A stretch of 64,000 bases of DNA from Bombardia bombarda. Its lineage: Eukaryota > Ascomycota > Sordariomycetes > Sordariales > Lasiosphaeriaceae. The stretch is taken from the NCBI GenBank assembly GCA_030512295.1, contig JAULSR010000006.1, positions 372,001 through 436,000 on the forward strand, read 5' to 3'. How positions within the stretch are numbered: the stretch's first letter is position 1; each line of letters opens with the position of its first letter. The position numbers and the translations under genes are program-made. Under the pieces are notes generated by a model that ran no database searches, was not told the DNA's origin, and saw nothing but the letters and a program-made list of their open reading frames with translations. Below, piece after piece: positions 31,986 through 44,611 of the stretch.

Positions 31986-33453
31986 ATGCCCGTTACAGAC
32001 TTTAGCTTTGGCGAAAAGTACCGTTACCTAAACGGCTTCAATTCGTACCACGAGTGAGCAATACCAAGTACCTTCATAACGTCCTCGTTCTAAACTTTAC
32101 GACAGATCCGAAGCCGTGTCTGGCGCATTACCCATCGGTCACAACTCGCCACAAAAGCCGCCTCTCGGGCTCTACGCCGAGAAGCTCTCGGGGACAGCCT
32201 TCACAGCACCGCGCCACGAGAACAAGCAGACATGGCTGTACCGGATCCTGCCCTCGTGCTCGCACCCTCCATTTAGCGCCATCACGCCCGAAGCTGGACC
32301 CGGCAAGGAGGAGCAGTCAGCAAAGCTACACTACATCCCCAACCAATTGCGATGGGACCCCTTCGACCACGAGCCAGACACAGACTTCGCCTCCGGCCTG
32401 CACCTAATCGCCGGGGCTGGTGACCCCACCCTCAAGCAAGGCCTGGGCATGTACATCTACGCCGCCGGACGGTCCATGGACGCGCACTCGGCCTTCTACT
32501 CGGCCGACGGCGACCTGCTCATCGTCGCCCAAGAAGGCGTGCTCGACATCCGCACCGAGTTCGGCTGGCTGCTCGTGCGCCCCATGGAGATCTGCGTCAT
32601 CCCGCGCGGCGTGCGCTACCAGGTCCACCTGCCCGAAAGCAACGCACCCGCCCGCGGCTACGCGCTCGAGCTCTACCAGGGCCACTTTGCCCTCCCCGAG
32701 CTGGGGCCCATCGGGTCCAACGGGCTGGCCAACGCGCGCGACTTCCAGGCCCCCGTCGCCTGCTTCAGCGAGGACCACGGCGCCACCGCCTTTGACGGTC
32801 CAGCTAGCTACACCATCACGGCAAAGTTCAACAACCGGCTCTTCACCACCGCCCAGCCCCACACCCCCTTCGACGTCGTCGCCTGGCACGGCAACTACTT
32901 CCCCTACAAGTACGACCTCGGCCGCTTCAACACCATCGGCTCCGTGTCGTTCGACCACCCGGACCCGTCCATCTTCACCGTGCTGTCGGCGCCCTCGGAC
33001 CACCCGGGAACCGCCGTCGCCGACTTTGTCATCTTCCCGCCCCGCTGGCTCGTCGGCGAGGACACGTTCCGCCCGCCGTGGTACCACCGCAACACCATGA
33101 GCGAGTTCATGGGCCTGATCCAGGGCGCGTACGACGCGAAGAAGGGCGGGTCGGGCGGGTTCGTCCCCGGCGGAGCCAGTCTGCATAACGTGATGAGCGG
33201 GCACGGGCCGGATGCGGCGAGCTATGAGGGCGCGAGGAACGCGGAGCTGAAGCCGATGAAGGTAGGGGCCGGCAGCTGCGCCTTCATGTTTGAGAGCTGT
33301 CTGATGGTGGGGGTGACGGGGTGGGGGCTGGAGGCGTGTGCCAAAGTGCAGGAGGATTATAATGAGCATAGTTGGGGTGGCGTGAAGGTGCATTGGGAAG
33401 GGGGTGGGAAGAAGCTGAATGGGGAGGCGGGGAAGGAGGGACATTTGCTCTGA
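31986..33453 (+). CDS. hmgA: Homogentisate 1,2-dioxygenase (471 aa)
   Basis: Exon 1 (31986-32053) encodes MPVTDFSFGEKYRYLNGFNS and joins exon 2 (32106-33453) across a 52-bp intron with a CTAAAC branch. The enzyme opens the ring of homogentisate to 4-maleylacetoacetate in tyrosine/phenylalanine catabolism, using Fe(II) in the cytosol. The signature is clear: GALPIGHNSPQ near the start, then FRPPWYHRNTMSEFMG and SLHNVMSGHGPD. The iron ligands by alignment are His350, Glu356 and His389, the spacing matching the family with a three-residue Gly/Lys-rich insertion. Its usual partners (fumarylacetoacetase, maleylacetoacetate isomerase) are not adjacent in this window. Strong GC3 bias produces a 346-codon antisense open frame here, which is a shadow. 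Confidence 0.97.
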
Positions 33454-34460
33454 TGGGGGGTTGGGGGTTTAATTGTAATGGATAGGTTGATGTTCATGAA
33501 GGCTTGGTGGTTGGTTGGTTTTTATTTTGGGTATAGGGGTTATGGGTGAGATATTTGCCACTGTTGTCTCGAAGTGGGTAAGGATGGATTATGCTTCTTA
33601 TGGTGGTGGGTCGGATTTGTTATGAATATATGAAATGAACTTTGTGACGGTCTCGCTGCCTAAGATTTTGTTATGTAAAAACAACTTCTTGTTAAATCAG
33701 TATGAGTATGTCATTCGTAACATCCCAGGGAGCATTGAAGGGTATATTTTTGCATTACCCTTCTATAACACACACATGATGTATCAGTGTTTCGTTCCCT
33801 CGCATGTTTCTGCAATGGATACCCGTCCTTTTTGAATATTTACGTTACTAATCTAGTATCCGTTCTCAACACATGTATTATCTTAAAAGTTGTTTCTATA
33901 GCTAGACAAGAATCTCCTAATTTCAGTGCATATAAAGTCTTCAATGACTCTGGCGTCAAAAAGACGCGAGATTCAAGGCTTTTACTATTGTGCAATAGCA
34001 TCATGAATTCTCGGAGATTCGGGACTAAAAAGGGAGCCGTCACAAGCCCCCGAGATCAACGGTTCTGAGTCATGTATAAAGATAGGTAGTCAAGTTGAAT
34101 GAGTTAAAAATGTTTATATATACTTACCCAATATATTCAGGTTCAGGACGTATTAGATAACCTGGGGACTCCAACATCTAACATCTACACGCATTGACCA
34201 AGCCATGTAGGCCATCACCCCAACTAACATATGCCCTGCCCTATTATTATCCTCGTATCCACTAGCTCGACATGACGCCGCGCAACGGGGTATATCCTTA
34301 GTCGTTTTAAAAAGGTTTGGTCGCGAGTAAAGAAACCATCATGTATACCAAGCCATGCTTTGACCGATATTTTTTTAAAAAAAAAGAACTGCTAATGTAT
34401 GTCATCAAGTCGTTGTGTGCGTTTGATATTAACCCACCCCCCCAGACATGCTTGCTATAC
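33454..34460. other. Intergenic DNA, partly AT-rich, no supported gene
   Basis: The interval is 3' region for both convergent neighbours. 33640-34440 is AT-richer than average and has only short frames. No repeat or element ends are recognised. Confidence 0.45.
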
Positions 34461-36463
34461 TTATGCGAGGGGCTTCTGCCCATAAACAACATGGAAGGCA
34501 AAGTAGGTGTGGAATTTTGTGTCCATCACCGACTTGCGCACGTCGACGAGGAACATCTCAATCTGCAGCTGCGTCCACCCGAGTGCCGTGAGGGGCCGCT
34601 GGGCCAGCCCCCGGAGGCCGTCCATGATGGCCGTCCGCAGGAACAGTCCGCACAGCCGCAGGCGCTTATCACGGGGCCACAGGCCGACCGGGCACTTGTG
34701 CGTCTTTTTCGTTACGTCGGCAAAGCCTGCTGCCTTCATCTCCTCGGGGAGCGTCATGACGGCGCGCAGCTCGGAGCCGAGGACCCGCATGCCTTGTTCC
34801 ATGTAGGTCATGAAGTCGCGGAAGGCGTAGGGGGTCTGGGGCGTCATGGACTCGTCGTCGCATTGGGGCCAGAAGAGGAGCTCTTGAAGTTCGAAGTAGC
34901 CTCCGGGTTTGAGGTGGCTGAGATATATCGAGGTCAGTTCCTGCTTAGGTAGTGTAGGTCGGCTTATGGTAGGTAACTTGGAATGTGTCGTTGCACTTAC
35001 CGAAATGCTCGTTCTACGAGCAGCTTTCGATCTCGGACTGAGTGTAGCGTGTGTCTGATATGGATGACGTCGAACTTGTTTTCTGCGTCCACCCATTCCT
35101 CTTCGAAGTCGTCCACAAAGAAGTGTACATTCTCGGGCACGAAGTTGGGTTGGATTGGCGATAGGTCGATGCCAGTTATCTGAGCTACGGGATATTTATC
35201 ACCGACTGCAGTCCAAATGGTTAGCTAGCTGACTCTCTTCAATTATTAGATCGGTAAAGAGGCTTAGCAAACTCCTTGCGAAGCAAGCTCGAATGCCAAT
35301 TTCACCACGAGGCATGATTATGTGAAGGGTGATGCCCGCGTCTCTTGGCCCAAGGGGCAAAAGTTCCCGGCCTCCCATCCTGCAGATCACACTGGTCCCC
35401 CTTGAACGGTACTGTATCCGGTTGTAATACCAGAAATTACCGAGCCGTGCAAGACGCACAGGAAAATGTGACACAGAAATAGGTAACCCAAGAAAAACAT
35501 GTCGGACCCTCCCTCCCCAATTGCTTGGGGGGCGTCTGCAACCTCCCGTGAAAATCCCAACAGAAAGGAAAGTTGTAAGCCACTTACGTTCGATGGCCCA
35601 AATACCCGTCCCGGTACCTGTTTCACGCAACACATAAATTAGCCTCCTGAATTCGTGGTAACACACAAAATGGACAACGTCGGACAATTGTGAAGGATGA
35701 TGTATCAAAGTTTTCCAGTGCCTTTTCACTTCTGGTTATAACAACTAGCCCGAATGCCCCCAATGCCCATGTCGGAGTGATGCTCGCCAAATGAGAAACA
35801 GAAAAGGCACCGCCATCCCAATATTCTTTCCGCGGAAGGGAAGCACTGCTGAGGGGTTGCGACGAAGCCGGAAAAAGTATCTGGGGATAAGGAGTGCTAA
35901 GGGTACTGCACGAGAGTTGCAACGGTTGTAACACTCGGTGCGGGGAGATGTGAATGGGTGACAAGAATTAGGCGCAAGCTGGGAACAGGAAGGAGGTGGG
36001 TATGAATACCAACTTGGCGGTCTAGCGAGGTATCATTTCAATGTAGAAAGGAAAGAGAATAAAGGCACCCACCCAAATCGAGCACCTCTGCACCGCCAGC
36101 TTCTAACCGGTCATGGACGGGTGCGTAGAGATAGGCGCCACGGCAGACCATCAGACTCATGGTGTGCTTCATGTCGTCGCGATTCTGCTCGACCTCGTCG
36201 TTGGGGAAGGCGTACTGGCCGTCGCGGAAGGCGTGGTAGCGTAGGCCGCCCTCGTATACATGGGCTCGGATCGAACTGGTCATAGAAGTGGGATACTTGC
36301 TCATGTCGGAATCGAAGGCAAACTCTGCGCTGTTGGTGGTGCTGAAGCCGCTGCTGCCGCTACTGCCCCTTGCACTGATGAGCGACCCGGCAATGCCGCC
36401 CGCTAGGCTCACCGACGACGAAGCTTCTGTCGGGGCTGTTGAAGGGCCCGGCCTTGGGGGCAT
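34461..36463 (-). CDS. SAM-dependent methyltransferase, LaeA-like family (about 360 aa)
   Basis: The exons are 36073-36463, 35588-35617 (30 nt), 35001-35205 and 34461-34917. The spliced frame reads SSIRAHVYEGGLRYHAFRDG, PNDEVEQNRDDMKHTMSLMV and then SAM motif I EVLDLGTGTGIWAIE, assembled from three exons. It continues YPVAQITGIDLSPIQPNFVP (acidic ribose loop), FDVIHIRHTLHSV and HLKPGGYFELQELLFWPQCD. This is the pattern of the large fungal group that includes the global secondary-metabolism regulator LaeA and many relatives; this copy is a relative, not proven LaeA. Introns of 455 and 382 bp flank the tiny exon, unusually long here. The start is uncertain: the ATG at 36463 is the first in frame, but coding-like sequence (SYISSNSSTERPTEEELYAA) continues upstream to about 36598, so an upstream exon may supply the true start. 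Confidence 0.87.
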
Positions 36464-36612
36464 GCGGCCGGCGGCGGCATACAGCTCCTCCTCGGTTGGC
36501 CTTTCTGTCGAACTGTTGGACGAGATGTACGAGACGGGCGTTGCTGAGCGTTCCCCCTCCGAGTCCCCCCCTCCGCGCCGGCAACCTCTATAGGGAGGTT
36601 ATTAGAGCTCAT

Positions 36613-38984
36613 TGTGAACAAAGCACCGCCGATGTCGTGGTTATAGTGAGTCCTTCGAGGGGATGTTGGTGTTGGTGTCGGTCTGGTGTTGCCGACCTAT
36701 ATCTGCTAGCTTCCCTAGGGCAGTCAATTGTGTGATTTTGTTTGCTGGGCAGGCAGCGTGTCATCGGCGGATTATGGTGGCGTTCTGCGTCATCCCACGT
36801 AACTCCCAGCTTTTGCTGTGCGGTATAGTAGCGGTGGGATGCTGAATGGCTCAACGAGACGACACCACCCCCAATCCACAGCGGCCTGTGTAACCTTGGT
36901 CTTGGAACTGGAGAAAAAGGTTTGGTGACGACGAGCCTGCCCTTACCCTAAATTGCCAACCACACAAGATTGTCCGTCTTTCGAGAGGGGCGGCTGGCTG
37001 CAGATAGAATACGATTCGAACGAGTGGAGGAAAAGCAGATGTAAGGTACCAGGAGGATTGATAGGTAAGGTGGTACAAAAAAAGTATGACGGTATGAGGC
37101 GGCGGGCTGCAAGTGGCGTCGAAGGGCTCTTGGATACCGACGGTTTGGTCGGGTGCGGGCCAAAGGATAGGTAGGTACGAGGGGTGGGGGGGGGGGGGAG
37201 AAAAGGTTCAGGGTGAATTTAGGAGGGGAAGGCAGGGTTTTAGGGAGGCGCGTGTTCCTTGCTCCCGCTCCTTGTCTACCTAGCTTCGGCTCTTCTCCTG
37301 AGATTTTTTGGGATCGCTTGAGGGTCGTAACAGGTCCTCGGGAACGACTGGAGGGTACCCAATCCTGAACCTGGAATCCGAGGAAATGGGAGAGAATGGG
37401 ACTGCAATCCACTGGGCCTGTCAAGCCTGGGATTATGGGATCCCAGGGACGGAGCTTAGGTTAGGTTGCTTATTCGGAAATCGGACTAAGTGGCCTTGGT
37501 GGCGTGGGCGGCTGTTTCTGGGGTGGAGTGGAGCGGGGAGGGACCCAAGAAGAGCCTAGGCTTAACATAATCACAGCAGGCCTCCACGCTTATTCAAAGC
37601 GAAGGGCAGGGCCGCCTTGGGCGCTGTCACCGCAATAGGCGGTTACAAAACTCGACAGACATGCATCCATGGAAAACCAACGGATGCGGAACCGAGAATC
37701 CATGGTCTGTTGTCTACCTTACCCACTCCGCCCTCATCTATGGTAACGAAAACAGATCATGCCATACCACTGAGATAAGTCTGCGGTCTGCTCAGGGCTT
37801 CCTCAGCAAGAAGCAGTCGCATCCCTGGCAGAACTGCATATCTCACACAGTATGAATATTCGTCTTCCACGACTCATGACCCAAGGGAGAGGAACATGGA
37901 AGAAATGAGGCGAGCCTCCAAGAGACCGAGCGGTCCCAGCGGAGTGGTTGAGGATGCGTTAGGCTTGGCAAGGGGCGGGGTTCTCTCGGGAACAGTGACG
38001 GGGGGTACATGTACCATACCTCCCTCACCACCTGGCAAACTTGGGACTTGGGTGTGTCATTTTTTGCTGGAAATTTGCGCTGCTTCAAGGCTGACGCATG
38101 GCAGCGGAGTCGGAGTTGACGCTAGCAGAACCACAGTCTTCATCATCCATGTCTGTCATGAACCACATCCGTGGATATTGGATGAATAAGAAATGGAAGG
38201 TATGTACACTTCCTCCTGCATCGGCTACCTGCAAGGAAAAAGGAGGCATGGAGACGGTGGAACACGTTGCTGGCCGGTAGCCGTTTTCATGTGCCACAGA
38301 GCAGCTGGGGAAATGTACGTCGAGTCTGTGGTGGTTTAATTACTGCTGCATGGAGGGGCGTTTGTCAAATGGGAGGGATAGCCGGATGCGTCAATCGTCG
38401 CTGCAGTTAGGAAGAGAGACGAGACGAGCAAACCGAATAAAGGGGTTATTGGGGGGGTCAAAAGTTGACTACCTACATTTAAAAGCTGCATACGACTGCA
38501 GGATGCAATCTGCGGCTTACACAGTAGAAGCCGTCCCACTACTGAATCATTGAGAAAAATGCTGGCTGGTAGTTCTTACACGCGGTCCGCCCCATGGGTG
38601 TCCAATCGGATCGACACTCCCCATCTCCGAAGGGAGAAAAAACAAGCGACGGAGACGAAGAAAAAAAAGCACCCGCAGAAAACCAGGAACGATTTCGGAG
38701 AGAAGATGGAGGCTCATCTATCCAGGAGGGCAGGTGTCAAGGAGAGACCTGCATGGGTGGCGTTCGCGGGAAGTACATTACCTAAGCTCCTATGGCACAT
38801 GCCTATCCTGGAGCGAGGGAGGTGCGGAATAACCTGGAAGCCAGCGCACACGCTGTGCATGCAACACTGAACTGCTGGGTTTTGGCGTATACCTACCTAG
38901 CTAATCTACATTTTATGTTTCCCAATCCAGTAACCGCAACTTTTTTTTCCATGACTCCAGTGAGGTAGACTGGGAGAGGAGTTC
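36613..38984. other. Long intergenic stretch, no supported gene
   Basis: The interval starts with the promoter region of the methyltransferase gene. A G-rich run (gggtgggggggggggg) lies near 37182-37198. Frames up to 158 codons exist on both strands but have no domain or splice support. A 60-codon ATG frame at 38098-38280 is possible but unsupported. Confidence 0.4.
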
Positions 38985-39487
38985 TCAGAATCCCAGAATC
39001 CCAGAATCCCAGTTGGCCGGATCGTGGTGTGCGTCAAGTTTGTCCAATTCCATGCGTACAGTGCAGGAGCCAAGCATGCCCCTCGCTCCTTCTGGGCCCT
39101 TTAGTTCTACCATTGGATTCTCTGCAGTGAACCGTGGCCAGCCAATGGGAACCCCAAGAGCAGCACGCAATTTCGAAACAGGAGTGGATATTCCCGTCAC
39201 CGGTCTCCCGCTCGTATCCTTGTCCCAATTATTAGCACCAAAGTCGATGAACGAGCACCCAGCCAGCTGTATTTTTTGAAATCCTTCTACATGGAAATTA
39301 TCATGTTAGTGGCGAGCTTCAACCTTCTTCTCAGGAAGATTTCTTAAGATTACGAGCATTGGACCGTGATTTGGCAAAGACAATACCTAGCCGTACCTGA
39401 TGAGCAACACTGGTGTTCGGCCTGCCGCGGGACGTGACAACTCCATAGCGCCAGGGCATGATGGACCTGGCCCGAAAGTGCATCCAT
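38985..39487 (-). CDS. Possible small two-exon gene of unknown function (about 130 aa)
   Basis: A 100-codon minus frame (EGFQKIQLAGCSFIDFGANN...ENPMVELKGPEGARGMLGS...DKLDAHHDPANW) is preceded by a well-formed intron: donor GTACGG at 39396, branch CACTAAC, acceptor TAG at 39287. The exon upstream (39397-39487) has an ATG (MDALSGQVHHALALWSC) and joins in frame. The last codons run through an 8-bp tandem repeat. No domain is recognised and there is no signal peptide. It may be a real small gene, a remnant of a larger one, or chance. Confidence 0.3.
38987..39012. repeat. 8-bp tandem repeat (agaatccc) x 3
   Basis: Three direct copies of agaatccc plus a partial copy follow one another. They overlap the stop end of the possible gene at 38985-39487. 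Confidence 0.8.
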
Positions 39488-40810
39488 GGACAGTGGAGTT
39501 GGGCCCGCGCTACGGGTACGAGTGTTGACACTTGACACGGGTAAGAGCTAACATTTGGCACTCCACTCCATGATTCAAACAGAGCGGTAGCGCCGGACCA
39601 CTGGCGTCAGTGATGTGCTAGTGCAGACTGTGCAGGCAATCTCGACCTCAGCTTTAGGTCTCGACGGCAAGGGACATTTCTCAGAACCTGTGGTCCTAGA
39701 TGAAACAGAGAGGAACGAAACTCCGTGGTAATTCGGCAGTTACGAAGTACAGAGACAGCTACACAGAGTCGTCAAGTGTACAACAACAGACACACCATGA
39801 TGCCCAAGCCGCATACATGCATGCATTGCAAGGTTCAAAGTTGAAATACTGTCGGATATCAACAACTGAACATTTCGACTATCAGCGCTAGCATGCTTTT
39901 GATTAGCCCAGTCCGGGTGCTATTCTTAGATTCAAACAAATCCCTGGCTTGCATCCCCGGATTCTTTTGGTGAGTACTTACTTACACAGTATTCTGGTAG
40001 ATACTCTATCCCATAACAGCCTAGCGCGCCTTAGTTCAACCAATTCGTTAGGTACCTTAGGTTACCACCCCGAACCTCGCTATCTGAAGTCCCCTCTCCC
40101 TTACCTCAGTTGTCCAAACCTCGTTGGATGGTCCGCACAGCTCTCCTTGTCAACCGCGACCTACCGGGAGACTTGCACCAACCAGCACCTCCATGTTGCG
40201 GAAGCCGACGACACATCACCATGGAAATCATATTTGCATCTAGATTTCTGATTCTTCCTCACCATCACGCGGCTTTGTCGGTATGTTGGTAGCAGAATCG
40301 CCCCCTCTGCAGACAAGTCATCACTCTTTTGAGTACCACCTCCCCAAGTACCTGGCTCCCAGTCCCAACCTCCTCAGCCGAACCTATGGTGATCGTGTAC
40401 GAGGTCGAAAATGCATGCACCGTCGTGGCGGCAACGCTTGCTACGCATATGTGGGCTTATGGGCTGGATTCCATCATCCGCGTCTAGAAAACCTCTCGGC
40501 CAGGGTTCTGCTTAGAGTGCTGCTCTGTCCCCGAAAGTTGGTTGTACGTGCCTCCCTTATGCTGCTGTGTCTCGAGATTACGAAGCAATCACGACGACTA
40601 AGAAGTGCTGTGCTGACCGTGTATGCTAGCTGACCTGCAGACCCAACACCCAGGAACCAGTTCTACAAACTTCCATTCCGATACACTTCTATGGCGACTC
40701 TACCATACAAACAAGGGGGCGTCAAGGCTGGGCTCGCGATTTACAACAGGGGTATCTCGTCTTGCAAATAAACACTGCCTGGGCAAAGGGAACATAAAAT
40801 AAAAGAAAAT
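39488..40810. other. Intergenic DNA, no supported gene
   Basis: It contains the 3' region of the calcium ATPase gene and short frames on both strands; nothing is supported as a gene. Confidence 0.4.
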
Positions 40811-43800
40811 TCATCGCCCATACCCGACACCGCTGATCGCCGTCAGGGTTATCCTGTCGGCCAGGCCCGATGTTTCGGCATATTTCTCAAAGCGCTGGCG
40901 GAGGTGCAAATGGTTTACCCGCCCGCCACGGATGTGGCGTATGAAACCCAGAGACTCGGGGCGTGCGGATGCCCTTTGTGCCTGTGTCTCGACGTCGATA
41001 CTGTCAGGGACCCACCACTTACGCAGAGCGAACGGGATCATGGCGATAACCCAGGCGTCTGGAAACAGGCGGACCAGCACGGCGAAAGGGAGGCTCAAGG
41101 CACCAAGCACCAGCGAGATGGCCCACTCGGTCCCGTGGAGGCGGGTCACGTTGAACGCACGCCCGCCTATATAGATTATGAGCACCTGGCCCCCAATCAT
41201 GATCACGTTGATCACGATGAAGAAGACGTTGCGCTGCACACCCTCAAAGACGTTGAAGCGGTTATCGAGACGTCGGTTACTGGGAACGATACATGGTTAG
41301 GCTACTGCAAAAGAAAGTACCTGCTCAGACTGCACGGGTTAGACCAAAGAAACTCACTTGTACTGGTTGAAAATCTGCATCCAGACGAACGTGTTGAAGA
41401 CAAGAGTGCTCAGCTGCGCCAGCTGGTCCTCAGTCTCGTAGCCCAAGATGGAGGCCCCTGCGAAGTTGAGGGTAAGCGTGATGACTAGCTGGAAGATGGC
41501 CTGACCGATGATCATCTTGGCCATGGTGACCGTAATGAGCGGGGCGGATTTGCGGTCGGGCTTTCTGTCGAGAATCTGGCGACTGGGAGGATCTGTCGCC
41601 AGCGCCAGGGCAGCCAAAGTGTCCATGATGAGGTTGACCCAAAGGAGCTGCACCGCTGTCAACACTGATTCCTCCCTGTCGCTGGCCACGGCTGACACAA
41701 ATGTCAGGACCACGGCTGTTATGTTGACGGTGAGCTGGAACTGCACAATACAGTTAGCATCATACCTATTAGCCACAGCCACATACCCCCCGCAGAGTGT
41801 CTGTCTCGTCACTAACCTGGAGGAACTTCTTAACAGCATCATTCACAGCACGCCCCCACATAATGGCCTTGACGATAGATGAGAAGTTGTCGTCCATGAG
41901 CACAATCGACGACGCCTCCTTCGCAACCTCGGTGCCAGCAATACCCATTGAAAAGCCAATATCAGCTGTTTTCAGTGCAGGCGCATCATTCGTCCCATCG
42001 CCCGTCACAGCCACCGTTTCTCCGAGACTTTTGAGTGTCTGGACCAGCAGCCTCTTGTCTTCGGGACTTGAGCGCGCCAGCACCTGAAGCTTTGGCACTG
42101 TATGCTCCATATCCTCTGGGGACAATCGACGAAATTCACTGCCCTCCATGATGACACCGCCCGTCGCCGGCGTGTAGATGCCGCATTCGGTCGCGATGGC
42201 CTTTGCCGTAAGGATATTGTCTCCCGTCACCATGCGCACGAAGACGCCTGCTTTCTGGCAATCCAGCACGGCCTCGGGAACACCGGGCCTCAATGGGTCC
42301 TTGATTCCGACGATGGCGAGGAGGGTCATTTCTTCATGCACCGCCGGGAAGTTAGCTAAGGCGGCATCATCTTCCGCCACGGCATTGTTCGGTGGCCAGG
42401 ATGCAAAGTCGCGGTATGATATGGCGATTGTTCGGAGCGTCTGCGAGGCGTAGCTGGTGATGGCCTGGCTTAGCTCCTCGCGCGCATCATCCGTGAGATT
42501 GCTGACCAAGATGGGGTCGCCAGTGTCCTCCACTACCTTGGTGCACCTGGCCAGGAGGATCTCGGATGCGCCCTTGACGTATGCACGGTACTTATTCTCT
42601 GACAGCTTGACAATTGTAGCCATGTACTTGGCAGCCGAGTCAAAAGGCACGACTTGGACTACGTGTGCACTAGCACGTTCCTGCTGCAGGGGGCCAGAAC
42701 CGAGACGATCGCGAGCGAACTCCAGGAGTGCCGTCTCTGTTTTGGAGCCGATGAATGTCTGCAGTCCATCGACTTCACCTTCGAATGCGGTCGAATTGAC
42801 CGTGATGCCCTGGACAAGAAGGGCCTTGATGCCAGACCCAAGGGTTGAGACTACGCCAGCAATCGATGTCTCGGTCAAACTGACCGGTGTAGTCGTCTTT
42901 TCAGGATCTGTCTGGTCGATGTTGTCCTCGCTATTAGTAGCTGGCAGACCACCAAAAGTTTTACGCTTGCTGATGGTGCCCGCCACAACAGACATGCGGT
43001 TCTGGGTGAGGGTTCCTGTTTTATCAGAGCAGATGGTCGTGGCGTTTCCCATGGTTTCGCATGCGCGGAGGACTCTGACGAGGTTGTTATCCTTGAGCAT
43101 GCGTGTTGTAGCAAATGCAAGCGCAAGCGTGACGGCTAGTGGGAGGCCCTCTGGCACGGCCACAACGACGACAGTAACGGCAACGATGAAGATATGAAGA
43201 AAGTTCTGGCCCTTTTGGGAAGGCGACTCAGTACTGTACCGGAGCTGGGCGCAGAACTTGATGAACAAGACGAAGAATAGGACCAATGCGGCACCACCAC
43301 CAACTTTGGCGATGTAATCAGCCAGGGTGTTGAGCTTCTTTTGCAAAGGGGTGGCTTCCTGATCTTCCCGGAGAGCCATGGTTGTGCGGCCATGGGTGGA
43401 GTGGATTCCTGTGGCCGTGACGAGGAAGGTCCCAGTCCCTTCTGCGACCTTGCTTCCGGAGATTATGAAGCAGTCGAGCTTGTCGAGTCGACCAGGAGCG
43501 CCATTCTGCATGGCCCTAAAGACCTCATCGGCCGGTTGCTTCTTGAGAAGGTCAGACTCGCCTGTGGCTGACGACTCGTCGCATTTTACAGCGTGACCCT
43601 GGATGAAGACACCATCAACGGGAATGAGGTCGCCAGGCTCGAGATGCATCACGTCTCCGACTAGGACGTCGAAGACAGGAATTTCAAAAGATTTCCCGGA
43701 TCTGATGACCTTAACGTTTCTGTCATCATTCTTCTTGTTGAGTTTCACAAATTGCCGTTCCTTTTGCCAGTCGTTGATGGTACCGACGATGACAACGATG

Positions 43801-44611
43801 AGGATGGCGACGGTGATGGCGACGCCTTCGACCCATTCTACTGACGCTTGCCCGTCAGGATGGGGCTGTCCCAATGTTTGATAGAGACCCAATGCGAGGG
43901 AGATTACCGCCGCTGCTGTCAGGAGAATGAGCACCTTGTCATTGTAGGTGATCCATGCAATCTCTAGGAAGCTTTTGCTTTTCTTCTCTGGCAGCCTGTT
44001 ATCACCAAAAATACGTTTTCGATGCCCAAACGCACCATCTTCGGTTTGCTGGCTGTTGGGAGCCAGAGAGGCGGCAAGTGTGCTGCTGGTGTTGCCGGTT
44101 ACAGGTTTTCCAGTTGCTTGTTCAAAGGACACGGCACCGTCCAAAGTTGTCTCGTCAAGGCTCAAACCCGACAAGCGATTGGTCTGCAGTCCCGTCTCCA
44201 AACCAGAAAGCCCACCCAAGGCATACAGGGCGGCATGGCTCTTAGGATTGAGCAGCTTCGACAACTGGCCGGGTGAGAAGGCGAATTTGCTGCCTTTGGT
44301 GTGGTAAAGGTGCTCCGTTCCGGGATCCGGATGAAGGGGATCGTCCGTTTTGGATTGAGTCGCAGGGGGTGTAGATGCATCCCCAATGACTACTGCTGCC
44401 GTAGACGACGAGTCGGTTTTCACGACTTCAACCTGTGCCTTTTCCTAAAGTGGTGATCAGCTCTGCACCAACTACATCCGAAGGGGCCAAAGGGAGAACG
44501 AGATGCTGCTAAGGAGGGGTTCCAAGAATAACTCACCTCGGTGTCGAGGTTATTGTTGGCTACGTTCATGTCTGATCCCAATTCGACACTGCCGATGCTA
44601 CGCGGGGCCAT
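40811..44611 (-). CDS. Calcium-transporting P-type ATPase, PMCA/vacuolar type (1184 aa)
   Basis: Exons are 44537-44611, 41817-44444, 41358-41740 and 40811-41279, with GT-AG introns of 92, 76 and 78 bp. Exon 1 provides the ATG (MAPRSIGSVELGSDMNVANN). The protein shows all P-type motifs in order: actuator CDESSATGESD (about residue 312-322), membrane motif VAVPEGLPLAVTLALAFATT, phosphorylation site CSDKTGTLTQNRM (Asp499), nucleotide-binding KGASEILLARC, and hinge GDGTNDAPALK. Exon 3 holds LLWVNLIMDTLAALALATDP, the Ca-site helix of P2B pumps, and exon 4 begins NNRRLDNRFNVFEGV. Ten membrane helices are expected. The family (Pmc1/Nca-like) moves Ca2+ out of the cytosol into the vacuole or across the plasma membrane in exchange for protons. 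The long N-terminal tail of about 170 residues is Ser/Thr/Pro-rich and likely regulatory. Confidence 0.95.

Noticed and set aside
32404..33444. 346-codon open frame antisense to the homogentisate dioxygenase gene
   Set aside because: It mirrors a gene with strong G/C third positions, which removes stops from the opposite strand. Its translation is Val/Gly/Arg/Glu/His-rich with no domain.
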